A stretch of DNA of 5,178 bases. Origin: Sulfurovum sp. (GTDB taxonomy: Bacteria > Campylobacterota > Campylobacteria > Campylobacterales > Sulfurovaceae). The stretch spans positions 1-5,178 of the forward strand of contig WFYB01000132.1 in the NCBI GenBank assembly GCA_015490315.1, read 5' to 3'. Below the pieces are notes generated by a model that searched no databases, was not told where the DNA came from, and worked only from the letters and a program-made list of their open reading frames with translations. Made by a program: the position numbers and the translations under genes. This document shows positions 1 to 5,178 of the stretch, one piece after another (position 1 is the first letter of the stretch; each line of letters starts with the position of its first letter).

Positions 1-647
1 GAGGCAGCGGACAGATGGCGAAGATAGGAGAGGTGGCGTTGGCTCATAAAGGAATCCTTTTTTTTGATGAGCTGCCGCACTTCTCCAAGGGTATCCTCGA
101 GGCACTCCGGGAGCCGCTGCAGGATCGCAAAGTGCATATCGCCAGGGTCAATGCCAAAGTGGAGTATGAGGCGGATATCATGTTCGTCGCGGCACAAAAC
201 CCATGCCCATGCGGTAACCTGCTCTCCAAGAGCCAAGCGTGTCGCTGCTCCGAAGTGGAGATCAGCCGCTATCGCAACAAACTCTCAGATCCGTTCCTTG
301 ACCGTATGGATCTCTTTGTGGTGATGCAGGAGGTCAGCAGCAGCGACAGAGCGGATGTCAGCTCGGAGCAGATGCATCAGGCGGTGCTGAGAGCCTTTGT
401 GATGCAAAAGCAAAGAGGTCAGCAGCATCTCAACGGCAAACTGACCGAAGAGGAGATCGAGCACTATTGTCTGCTGACACCGGATGCTGAAGCGATCCTT
501 GAGAGTGCCGTCACACGCTTCGGGCTTTCGCATAGGAGTATCTCCTCGATCAAAAAAGTCGCCAGAACCATTGCGGATATCAACGGCAATGAAAAGATAG
601 AGAAAAAAGATCTGCTTGAAGCATTGAGTTACAGAAGAAGGAAGTAA
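1..647 (+). CDS. comM: ComM/YifB-type Mg-chelatase-like AAA+ protein, C-terminal part
   Basis: Partial gene: the open frame runs in from the left edge (GSGQ precedes the first Met at 15), so that Met is internal. Family members are about 500 residues; roughly the last 214 are here. Numbering from Met 15, visible elements are the Walker B segment ILFFDELPHF (14-23, with D18 and E19), LREPLQDR (31-38), the sensor-1 region FVAAQNPCPCGN (57-68), a four-cysteine cluster C64, C66, C76 and C78, the DPFLDRMD segment with a probable arginine finger (R97), and a C-terminal Mg_chelatase_C region with SHRSISSIKKVARTIAD (172-188), which holds the sensor-2 arginine. Walker A lies outside the window. Homologous ComM is a hexameric helicase that promotes branch migration during natural transformation; a cytoplasmic role in DNA uptake and recombination is inferred here. 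The coding frame is intact and ends with TAA, convergent with yeiH. Confidence 0.95.
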   Translation, partial: GSGQMAKIGEVALAHKGILFFDELPHFSKGILEALREPLQDRKVHIARVNAKVEYEADIMFVAAQNPCPCGNLLSKSQACRCSEVEISRYRNKLSDPFLDRMDLFVVMQEVSSSDRADVSSEQMHQAVLRAFVMQKQRGQQHLNGKLTEEEIEHYCLLTPDAEAILESAVTRFGLSHRSISSIKKVARTIADINGNEKIEKKDLLEALSYRRRK

Positions 648-654
648 TATCCTC

Positions 655-671
655 TGAGCCTTGTGGGCTCA
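655..671. terminator. Small hairpin between convergent comM and yeiH, possible terminator
   Basis: TGAGCC (655-660) and GGCTCA (666-671) form a perfect 6-bp stem around the loop TTGTG, in the 40-bp gap between the stop codons of comM (+) and yeiH (-). The position suits a shared bidirectional terminator. Neither strand has a proper T-tract directly after the stem (AAAAGAG follows on +, GAGGATA on -), so it is not a canonical intrinsic terminator and may be weak. Confidence 0.35.
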
Positions 672-687
672 AAAGAGAGTAGGAGGT

Positions 688-1788
688 TTAGGCACCTACG
701 ACCAGTTTGGTCACGACAAAACCGCCGACAACCAGCCAGATGAACATACTACCTGCCGTATAGAGCGGTGCGAGTCCCAGCCCCTTGAACTTAGCAAAGA
801 TCGTACCCATACCAAGTGCGGTCATCGCCATGGTCAAGAGGAAGGTGTCGATCTGATTGATGATATCGATCGTATGTTTGATCATCGCCGCTGTCGCTTC
901 AGGAGCTGTAGCGGCATAGCTTTGGATGAGTGAATTGAGCCCGGCAACCAGGATGAAATAGACAGCGAACCATGGGATAACGAGTTTTGTCTTGCCACTG
1001 TGCTCACCGCCCTCTTTTTTGGCGCTCCATGCAAGATAGAGTCCAAGGACGATCAGCATCGGCGCGATCATGATCACTCTTGTCATCTTGACGATGACGG
1101 CAGCATCTGCCATCTCTTTGGGGCTGCCCGGTACAGATGCGGGTACCGCAACGACCTGCGCGACCTCATGGATCGTTCCTCCGACATAGATACCAAACGT
1201 TCTTGGATCCATATGGAGGAAGCCGGTAGCATCTTTGATGATCGTCTCATACATCACAGGATAGAGGAACATGGAGATCGTACCAAACAGGACGACCATG
1301 GAGACGGCGATGGCGGTTTTGTACTCTTCGGCTTTGAGTACCGGCTCCGTGGCGAGTACTGCGGCTGCACCACAGACCGCTGCACCTGATGCAGTGAGGA
1401 TAGAGGTGTCTTTTTCCATCTTGAAGATCTTGTATCCGATCCATGAACCGAGGATAAGCGTGGAGCTGAGCATGATCAGCGAAACGAGGAAGCCGTCAAG
1501 CCCCACCGCTGCAATCTGCTGAAAGGTGATACGGAAACCGTAGATGACGATCGCAAAACGGAGGATCTTTTTGGCAGTAAATGTAATACCGCTCTGCCAT
1601 GCTTCAGGGGTTTGGTTGTGCAGGGTATTGGCATAGAAGATACCCATGACGATACCGATGACCAAGGGTGAAAGCCCCAGTGCTTTGACCGGTCCCAGCC
1701 CGGCGATGTAGGTTGCCGCTGCCGCGAAGATCGCGACAAAAATGATACCGCTGATGGTACCTTGACGTTTTTCTGGTGAAAATGGCAT
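688..1788 (-). CDS. yeiH: YeiH-family (UPF0324) membrane protein, putative sulfate/anion exporter
   Basis: A 366-residue integral membrane protein of the UPF0324 family (Cons_hypoth698), usually annotated as a putative sulfate export transporter; the substrate is not firmly established. The length is typical. After a short polar N-terminus come about ten hydrophobic segments, roughly 12-30, 36-54, 73-91, 98-119, 131-147, 158-180, 228-254, 268-288, 312-333 and 342-363. Family signatures are the Gly/Ala-rich SGAAVCGAAAVLA stretch (134-146), GGTIHEVAQVVA (203-214), VKMTRV (233-238) and LLTMAMTALGMGT (317-329). The ATG at 1788 is supported by AAAGGA (1794-1799) five bases upstream. The gene is divergent from the LysR gene, the arrangement of yeiE-yeiH in enterics, so regulation by that protein is likely. 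In a sulfur-oxidising host it might export sulfite, sulfate or an organosulfonate; that is inference. Confidence 0.93.
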   Translation of the reverse strand: MPFSPEKRQGTISGIIFVAIFAAAATYIAGLGPVKALGLSPLVIGIVMGIFYANTLHNQTPEAWQSGITFTAKKILRFAIVIYGFRITFQQIAAVGLDGFLVSLIMLSSTLILGSWIGYKIFKMEKDTSILTASGAAVCGAAAVLATEPVLKAEEYKTAIAVSMVVLFGTISMFLYPVMYETIIKDATGFLHMDPRTFGIYVGGTIHEVAQVVAVPASVPGSPKEMADAAVIVKMTRVIMIAPMLIVLGLYLAWSAKKEGGEHSGKTKLVIPWFAVYFILVAGLNSLIQSYAATAPEATAAMIKHTIDIINQIDTFLLTMAMTALGMGTIFAKFKGLGLAPLYTAGSMFIWLVVGGFVVTKLVVGA

Positions 1789-1793
1789 GTATA

Positions 1794-1799
1794 TCCTTT
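1794..1799 (-). promoter_or_regulatory. Ribosome binding site of yeiH
   Basis: AAAGGA on the minus strand, five bases before the ATG at 1788. It fixes the yeiH start, and no better upstream start is evident. Confidence 0.7.
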
Positions 1800-1815
1800 A
1801 TTGAGTTCAATATTT

Positions 1816-1845
1816 TTGATAATGATTTTGGAATTCTACTATAAT
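1816..1845 (+). promoter_or_regulatory. Candidate sigma70 promoter P2 for the LysR gene
   Basis: TTGATA (1816-1821; 5 of 6 to consensus), an 18-bp spacer and a perfect TATAAT (1840-1845). It lies 11 bp upstream of P1's -10 box, on the same face of the helix, and the second -10 arises from the 11-bp repeat. The two are alternatives or tandem promoters; sequence alone cannot say which is used. Confidence 0.4.
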
Positions 1846-1856
1846 TCTGATATAAT
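1828..1856 (+). promoter_or_regulatory. Candidate sigma70 promoter P1 for the LysR gene
   Basis: TTGGAA (1828-1833), a 17-bp spacer and a perfect TATAAT (1851-1856) on the plus strand. Transcription would start near 1863, leaving a leader of about 98 nt before the preferred LysR start at 1961. The element is shared with the oppositely directed yeiH promoter, which is consistent with the autoregulation common for divergent LysR genes. Confidence 0.5.
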
Positions 1857-1864
1857 TTCCAATA
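1832..1864. repeat. 11-bp tandem imperfect repeat in the divergent promoter
   Basis: Three consecutive 11-mers: AATTCTACTAT (1832-1842), AATTCTGATAT (1843-1853) and the weaker AATTTCCAATA (1854-1864). The first two differ at two positions. The period is close to one helical turn. The block is also bounded by inverted TTGGAA/TTCCAA arms (1828-1833 and 1857-1862). It could be the operator for the LysR-type regulator, or simply AT-rich promoter sequence. Confidence 0.4.
1833..1862 (-). promoter_or_regulatory. Candidate sigma70 promoter for yeiH
   Basis: On the minus strand, TTGGAA (1857-1862) and TAGAAT (1833-1838) are separated by 18 bp, matching TTGACA at 4 of 6 and TATAAT at 5 of 6 positions. 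Transcription would start near 1826, giving a leader of about 38 nt before the yeiH ATG. It coincides almost exactly with the plus-strand promoter at 1828-1856, so polymerase could not occupy both at once. Predicted by eye; chance matches are common in AT-rich DNA. Confidence 0.45.
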
Positions 1865-1948
1865 AATCCAATCAAATAAGATGATCAGTTTAGATAATAA
1901 AAGGTTGATATTTTTTCGTCATTCCCTGATTGTCTATACTATCAAATG

Positions 1949-1955
1949 AAAAGAG
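1949..1955 (+). promoter_or_regulatory. Ribosome binding site deciding the LysR start
   Basis: AAAAGAG ends five bases before the ATG at 1961. The upstream in-frame ATG at 1946 has only TATACTATCAA before it, with no purine-rich site. This favours the start at 1961, giving 316 instead of 321 residues. Confidence 0.5.
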
Positions 1956-1960
1956 TCGGT

Positions 1961-2911
1961 ATGAAATTAACACTGAGACAGATGGAGATTTTCCTAAATG
2001 TCGTAGAATCCGGACATTTGACCAACGTAGCCAAAGAGATGGGGCTGAGCCAGTCGGCAGTTTCGATGTCGATCAAGGAGCTTGAGAATATTCTGGGGCG
2101 TCCCGTTTTTGACCGTATCAACAAGAAGCTGGTGCTCAACGAAGTGGGCCGTGCCTTTTACAAGGAGATCGATCCAATCTTCAAAAAGCTTTCGGATATC
2201 GAGTTTGAATTTAAAAACTCGGAAAACAAAGGGATGATCCGTGTGGGTGCGAGTACGACGATTGTGGATTACTTGATGCCTTCGATCATCTGCAGCTATA
2301 TGAGTGCCTATCCGGATGTCAAGATCACCCTTAAAGAGGGCAACACCAAAGAGATCGCCCAGATGATCAAAGAGGGGCAGATCGATGTCGGTTTTGTCGA
2401 AGGGTTTGTCTCCGGATCGGATATCATCAAAGAGCGTATCGGGATCGATGAACTGGTGGTTGTCACGGCAGACAAGAGCCTCGCCAAGCCTGCCTATATA
2501 GATGAACTTGCATCCAAGCGCTGGGTGCTTCGTGAAGAGGGGTCGGGTACGAGAGAGGTCTTTTTGGACTACATCAAAGAGAAGGTGGATGATCTCAATA
2601 TCTTTTTTGAGCTTGGGCACACCGAATCGATCAAGAGTATCCTGCAAAACCGTGAGTGTCTGACATGTATTTCGAAGATATCGATAGAGAATGAGATCAA
2701 AGAGGAGAAGCTCTTTGAGGTACCAGTCAAAAACTTCAAATGCCAGCGCGACTTTCTGATGATCTATCACAAAGACAAGTATCAGAGCACCCTTTTTGAG
2801 AAGTTTGTCTATTTTGCCAAAAAGCTGATGACACAGATGATCGAAAACAACTCAGAGCTCTGCCTGCGCGAAACGGTCAAAGAGATTCAAGCTGAAGTGA
2901 AAGAGAAATAA
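1961..2911 (+). CDS. LysR-type transcriptional regulator (CysB/YeiE-like)
   Basis: Cytoplasmic DNA-binding regulator. From the ATG at 1961 it is 316 residues: a winged helix-turn-helix at about 4-63 (LTLRQMEIF, then the helix-turn-helix around NVAKEMGLSQSAVSMSIKELE), a linker helix at 64-90, and a periplasmic-binding-like effector domain from IRVGAST (93) to about 290. EEGSGTRE (192-199) matches the ligand-pocket region of CysB/YeiE-like members. An in-frame ATG at 1946 would add MKRVG but has no ribosome site; the ATG at 1961 is preceded at five bases by AAAAGAG (1949-1955) and matches where family members begin, so it is preferred. Divergence from yeiH suggests control of that exporter; enteric YeiE has been linked to sulfite response, but the ligand here is unknown. 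Odd points are a CxxC (C233, C236) and a charged C-terminal tail of about 25 residues. Confidence 0.94.
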   Translation: MKLTLRQMEIFLNVVESGHLTNVAKEMGLSQSAVSMSIKELENILGRPVFDRINKKLVLNEVGRAFYKEIDPIFKKLSDIEFEFKNSENKGMIRVGASTTIVDYLMPSIICSYMSAYPDVKITLKEGNTKEIAQMIKEGQIDVGFVEGFVSGSDIIKERIGIDELVVVTADKSLAKPAYIDELASKRWVLREEGSGTREVFLDYIKEKVDDLNIFFELGHTESIKSILQNRECLTCISKISIENEIKEEKLFEVPVKNFKCQRDFLMIYHKDKYQSTLFEKFVYFAKKLMTQMIENNSELCLRETVKEIQAEVKEK

Positions 2912-2920
2912 AAGCCGATA

Positions 2921-3478
2921 TTACTGTAGTGCAGATTGATACTCCTGCGGGGTGTTGAGGTTGATAAAGGCTTTTTCATCCCGGATCGTTACGGGAAGTG
3001 TTTGGGCATCTTTGAGTAGATGTTGGAGTTTGTGGATATCCTGGCGGAGATTTTCACGGGCTTGGGGCAGGATGCTCCTGCGATAAAATCCGCAAAGCGG
3101 CTGCACACCTTGAGGACTCTGGGCGATGACGGCATCCCATGAGGCATCTCTGTGGGCATAGAGTCTTTCGATCACATCTACTTCGACAAAGGGGATATCC
3201 ACCCCGAGTACAAAGATCTCATCACTGCCTAATGTCTCAAATGCGGAGACCAGCGCGACAAGCGGGGAGCTTTGATCGTATCTATCATAGATCACAGGCG
3301 CATCAAAAGCAAATTTCTCCTCTTTGCTGCTGAGATAGACCTCTTTGAAGAGTCTGGAGAGCCTCTTGTGCTGATAGGCGGCGAGACTCTCTTCTCCACC
3401 AAAGGGCAGCAGCGCTTTATCCCGACCCATGCGCGAGCTTTTGCCTCCGGCGAAGATCACAGCGGGGATATCATACAT
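2921..3478 (-). CDS. mobA: Molybdenum cofactor guanylyltransferase MobA
   Basis: A 185-residue nucleotidyltransferase that attaches GMP from GTP to molybdopterin-Mo, giving the guanine dinucleotide cofactor used by DMSO-reductase-family enzymes such as periplasmic nitrate reductase and formate dehydrogenase; it acts in the cytoplasm. Key motifs are the GTP-binding loop AGGKSSRMGRDKALLPFGG (10-28), GVDIPFV (92-98) with the probable Mg-binding D94, QPLCGFY (126-132) and the C-terminal FINLNTPQEY (171-180). The segment usually reading GPLAG is SSPLVAL (70-76) here. Length is near the normal 190. The ATG overlaps the end of the upstream MFS gene by 8 nt and has a strong AAAAAGGAG site seven bases upstream, so it is well translated within the shared mRNA. 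It is last in the visible operon and convergent with the LysR gene, 9 bp between stops. Confidence 0.95.
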   Translation of the reverse strand: MYDIPAVIFAGGKSSRMGRDKALLPFGGEESLAAYQHKRLSRLFKEVYLSSKEEKFAFDAPVIYDRYDQSSPLVALVSAFETLGSDEIFVLGVDIPFVEVDVIERLYAHRDASWDAVIAQSPQGVQPLCGFYRRSILPQARENLRQDIHKLQHLLKDAQTLPVTIRDEKAFINLNTPQEYQSALQ

Positions 3479-4580
3479 GCTGCAGCTCCTTTTTGCGTCT
3501 TTGGTGGATCAGCAGGGCGGCAAACGCGAGGAGTGTAATGAGCGCCTCGACAAGAAAGAGATAATCGCCGTAGATCAATCCTGACAGAAGTGCACCCACT
3601 GAGCCTCCCAGCCCAAAAGCGATCCCGAGGAAAAACTGCTGTGCAAGCTTCTTTTGGCTGTAGAGCGAAAAGACATAGGTGATCGCAGCAGTATGATAGA
3701 GGGCAAAGCTGACGGCATGAAGACTCTGCGATGCGAAAGTAAGCGGGATCGAATCGGGGAAGAGAAATAGGATCAGCCAGCGTAGCGCCGTAACCAGTGT
3801 AGCAAACTGCAGGATATGCAGCAGATTTCGCTGAAGCAGCGGTGCCTGAAAAAAGAGCATCACGATCTCACAGATCACACCAAAACTCCACATCCACGTC
3901 ACCATCTCCAGAGGGATGCCATGCTCAGTCTCATAGATCGTAAAAAAGTTGTAAAACCCGCCAAAGCCCACCTGCATCAAAAAGACAGAGAGCCAAAACG
4001 CCCAGTATCTACCCAGAGAGAATGCGGCATCATTCTGTGCACTCTCGTGTTTGACGGTGTCATATTTGACGATAGCGGCACCAAAAAGCATCGTTGCAAA
4101 GGCGGTAGCGACGAGATAGTAGAGGGTCTCCTGCGGTGTCTGCAGGATCTTGCCCAGCCAAAGTGCGATCCCCATGAAGCCCAGCGATCCCCACAGACGT
4201 ACTTTGCCGTAGTGGCTCTTGGAGAGTGATGCGAGTGCGATGGTCTCGACATAGGGCAGAGAGATCCCCATCGCCGCCCCAAAAAGCAGGTTGGCAATGA
4301 GATAGATCCAGAAGTTCTCGACCGTGACCATGAAGAGCCCGGTTGCCAGAAAGGTCAGTACCAGAGAGATGACATAGACCTTGGGAGTGAGTGCCACATA
4401 ACTACGGAAGAGAAAAGGGAGCAAAAAGCGCATAAAAGGCGCGGCGGCATAAATGATCCCCACCTCTGAAGCACTATATCCAAGATCGAGAAGCATCTTG
4501 GGCATGAAGATGATATAGACACCTACCAGCGCGAAATAGAAGAAGTAGTAGGCGGAGAGCAGCAGGGTTAAACGTTTCAT
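3471..4580 (-). CDS. MFS transporter of the HcaT/MFS_1-like group
   Basis: A 369-residue inner-membrane protein with about twelve hydrophobic segments (roughly 5-27, 38-58, 66-86, 89-110, 130-146, 152-171, 191-214, 226-245, 253-274, 280-305, 312-335 and 340-357), a polar central loop at 172-190 (KYDTVKHESAQNDAAFSLGR) and a basic C-terminus. The HYGKVRLWGSLGF motif (123-135) after segment 4 and FYNFFTIYETEHGIP (209-223) are typical of the MFS group containing the 3-phenylpropionate permease HcaT and nucleoside:H+ symporters (PF12832). The substrate cannot be read from the sequence, and a phenylpropionate role should not be assumed. Its ATG overlaps the RDD gene stop as ATGA (4577-4580); no clear ribosome site precedes it, so translation is probably coupled. 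Its stop overlaps mobA by 8 nt. Confidence 0.92.
   Translation of the reverse strand: MKRLTLLLSAYYFFYFALVGVYIIFMPKMLLDLGYSASEVGIIYAAAPFMRFLLPFLFRSYVALTPKVYVISLVLTFLATGLFMVTVENFWIYLIANLLFGAAMGISLPYVETIALASLSKSHYGKVRLWGSLGFMGIALWLGKILQTPQETLYYLVATAFATMLFGAAIVKYDTVKHESAQNDAAFSLGRYWAFWLSVFLMQVGFGGFYNFFTIYETEHGIPLEMVTWMWSFGVICEIVMLFFQAPLLQRNLLHILQFATLVTALRWLILFLFPDSIPLTFASQSLHAVSFALYHTAAITYVFSLYSQKKLAQQFFLGIAFGLGGSVGALLSGLIYGDYLFLVEALITLLAFAALLIHQRRKKELQHV
3486..3494 (-). promoter_or_regulatory. Strong ribosome binding site of mobA inside the MFS gene
   Basis: Minus-strand AAAAAGGAG lies seven bases before the mobA ATG (3476-3478), within the last codons of the MFS gene. It confirms the overlapping start and makes mobA the best-equipped start in this operon, compared with the weak site of the MFS gene. 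Confidence 0.65.
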
Positions 4581-5077
4581 GATTTGACTATCACCGCAGT
4601 GGCACTGAGCAGGTCATGCAGTGTCTTGCTGTCTTTACGGAACAACATCATTAGCCAGCCCACAACACTCAGTGCCGAGAGGATGGCGTAGAGGTTTCGA
4701 AAGAGGATGATCCCCCATGAGGGCTTGCTGCCGGTGCGTTCATCTATCAGCGTCAGACCATAGGCACGCCACCCCGGTGTCTGCCCGGAGATACCCATAA
4801 AGAGTGTCTGCACGATCACTAGCGGTACAAAGATATAGAGCCATCCCATCAGCCGATGCTGCGCAAATATCTGCAGAGAGCCCATGACGATATAGACCAC
4901 GAAGTACATGATCGGCATCATCAGCATAAAGGTGTCGGTCAGAAATGCCTTCATCTTCAAACGGGCAGGGGCATAGGGGTACTTGAAGTCACTCTGGGCA
5001 GGCGATGTGTCGGTCTCTTTTGTATGGGAGGAGAGACCTTTGCCCTGTTTGACATCCCTGAAGCGCCGCTTTGCCAT
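4577..5077 (-). CDS. RDD-family membrane protein
   Basis: A 166-residue inner-membrane protein of the RDD family, a small domain of poorly defined function; some members are tied to transport or Na+/H+ exchange. A polar, basic N-terminus (1-35) precedes APARLKMKAFLTD (36-48), holding the signature Arg (R39) and Asp (D48). Hydrophobic segments follow at about 49-68, 76-95 and 125-146. Further family marks are GQTPGWRAYGLTLID (98-112), LFRNL (125-129) and the C-terminal DSKTLHDLLSATAVI (149-163). The ATG abuts the stop of the upstream GspF-like gene (TAGATG), with AGGGG (5087-5091) nine bases upstream. The gene overlaps the MFS start by 4 nt. Its role in this operon is unknown. Confidence 0.92.
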   Translation of the reverse strand: MAKRRFRDVKQGKGLSSHTKETDTSPAQSDFKYPYAPARLKMKAFLTDTFMLMMPIMYFVVYIVMGSLQIFAQHRLMGWLYIFVPLVIVQTLFMGISGQTPGWRAYGLTLIDERTGSKPSWGIILFRNLYAILSALSVVGWLMMLFRKDSKTLHDLLSATAVIVKS

Positions 5078-5178
5078 CTATTTGAGCCCCTGCGACATGG
5101 TCATGATCGGCAGCATCATCGCTGCGATGATGATCCCTACAAACCCGCCGATAAGCAGCATCATCAGAGGGTTGAGGA
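5078..5178 (-). CDS. GspF/PilC-type secretion or pilus inner-membrane protein, C-terminal end
   Basis: Only the last 32 codons and the TAG stop are inside the window; the gene continues past the right edge. The frame reads LNPLMMLLIGGFVGIIIAA, then MMLPIMTMSQGLK. A Pro-containing start, a single hydrophobic helix with GG, a Leu-Pro-Ile exit and a final SQG match the end of the T2SF domain, which in full proteins of about 400 residues forms the inner-membrane platform of type II secretion systems and type IV pili. The fragment cannot separate GspF from PilC. The stop touches the RDD gene ATG with no gap, so the four genes probably share a transcript whose promoter is outside the window. A link to type IV pili would fit the DNA-uptake role suggested for comM, but nothing here proves it. 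Confidence 0.82.
   Translation of the reverse strand, partial: LNPLMMLLIGGFVGIIIAAMMLPIMTMSQGLK

Noticed and set aside
181..260. CPC...CRC cysteine cluster in ComM as an unusual inserted zinc site
   Set aside because: NPCPCG followed by a CxC pair is a normal feature of ComM/YifB proteins, so it is not novel.
1000..1389. Plus-strand open frame of 129 codons within yeiH
   Set aside because: The translation is a low-complexity His/Asp/Arg/Cys-rich string typical of the antisense of a membrane protein gene; the yeiH frame carries clear family motifs.
1935..1940. TATACT as a -10 box for a LysR promoter starting near 1947
   Set aside because: No -35 at proper spacing (TTGATA at 1905-1910 is 24 bp away). 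It cannot be excluded, because Campylobacterota promoters often lack a clear -35 and a T-run lies at 1911-1916, but the pairs at 1816-1856 are better.
1905..1945. Inverted TTGATA (1905-1910) and TATCAA (1940-1945) as an operator or stem
   Set aside because: Six-base arms 29 bp apart in AT-rich DNA are expected by chance; no supporting structure lies between them.
1994..2770. Long open frame (258 codons) antisense to the LysR gene
   Set aside because: It lies wholly inside a well-supported LysR gene, its translation has no recognisable family features, and it is rich in His/Asp/Arg as expected from a reverse-frame shadow.
3816..4229. Plus-strand open frame of 137 codons within the MFS gene
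   Set aside because: It is antisense to a convincing twelve-segment transporter, and its translation resembles no family I recognise.

Overview
The window reads as an ordinary chromosomal segment of a Campylobacterota (epsilonproteobacterial) species, probably a free-living sulfur-oxidising type such as Sulfurovum or Sulfurimonas. This rests on the style of the proteins (a ComM of the GSGQMAKIGEVALAH type, a short MobA), tight gene packing, moderate GC in the genes and a very AT-rich promoter region. The genus is an inference and was not tested. I see no mobile element, CRISPR array, rRNA or tRNA, and no clear horizontally acquired block.

Layout. Positions 1-647 (+) hold the C-terminal part of a ComM/YifB-type AAA+ protein whose N-terminus lies outside the window. 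Positions 688-1788 (-) encode a complete YeiH-family (UPF0324) membrane protein, a putative sulfate or other anion exporter. It is convergent with comM across a 40-bp gap containing a small hairpin. Positions 1789-1945/1960 form an AT-rich divergent promoter region. Positions 1961-2911 (+) encode a LysR-type regulator, transcribed away from yeiH. The yeiH/LysR pairing recalls yeiE-yeiH of enteric bacteria and suggests that the regulator controls the exporter.

Positions 2921-5178 (-) form a tightly packed gene string read right to left: the last 32 codons of a GspF/PilC-type inner-membrane protein (type II secretion or type IV pili), an RDD-family membrane protein, an MFS transporter of the HcaT-like group, and MobA (molybdenum cofactor guanylyltransferase). 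Their junctions are 0 bp, a 4-bp overlap and an 8-bp overlap, so they are very probably one transcription unit with translational coupling. MobA ends 9 bp from the end of the LysR gene, with no room for a separate terminator.

I found no convincing undescribed system. The most interesting part is the yeiH/LysR intergenic region. Candidate sigma70 promoters for the two directions lie almost exactly on top of each other there, over a short 11-bp-phased repeat. The LysR effector domain also carries a CxxC pair that could bear on sulfur or redox sensing.
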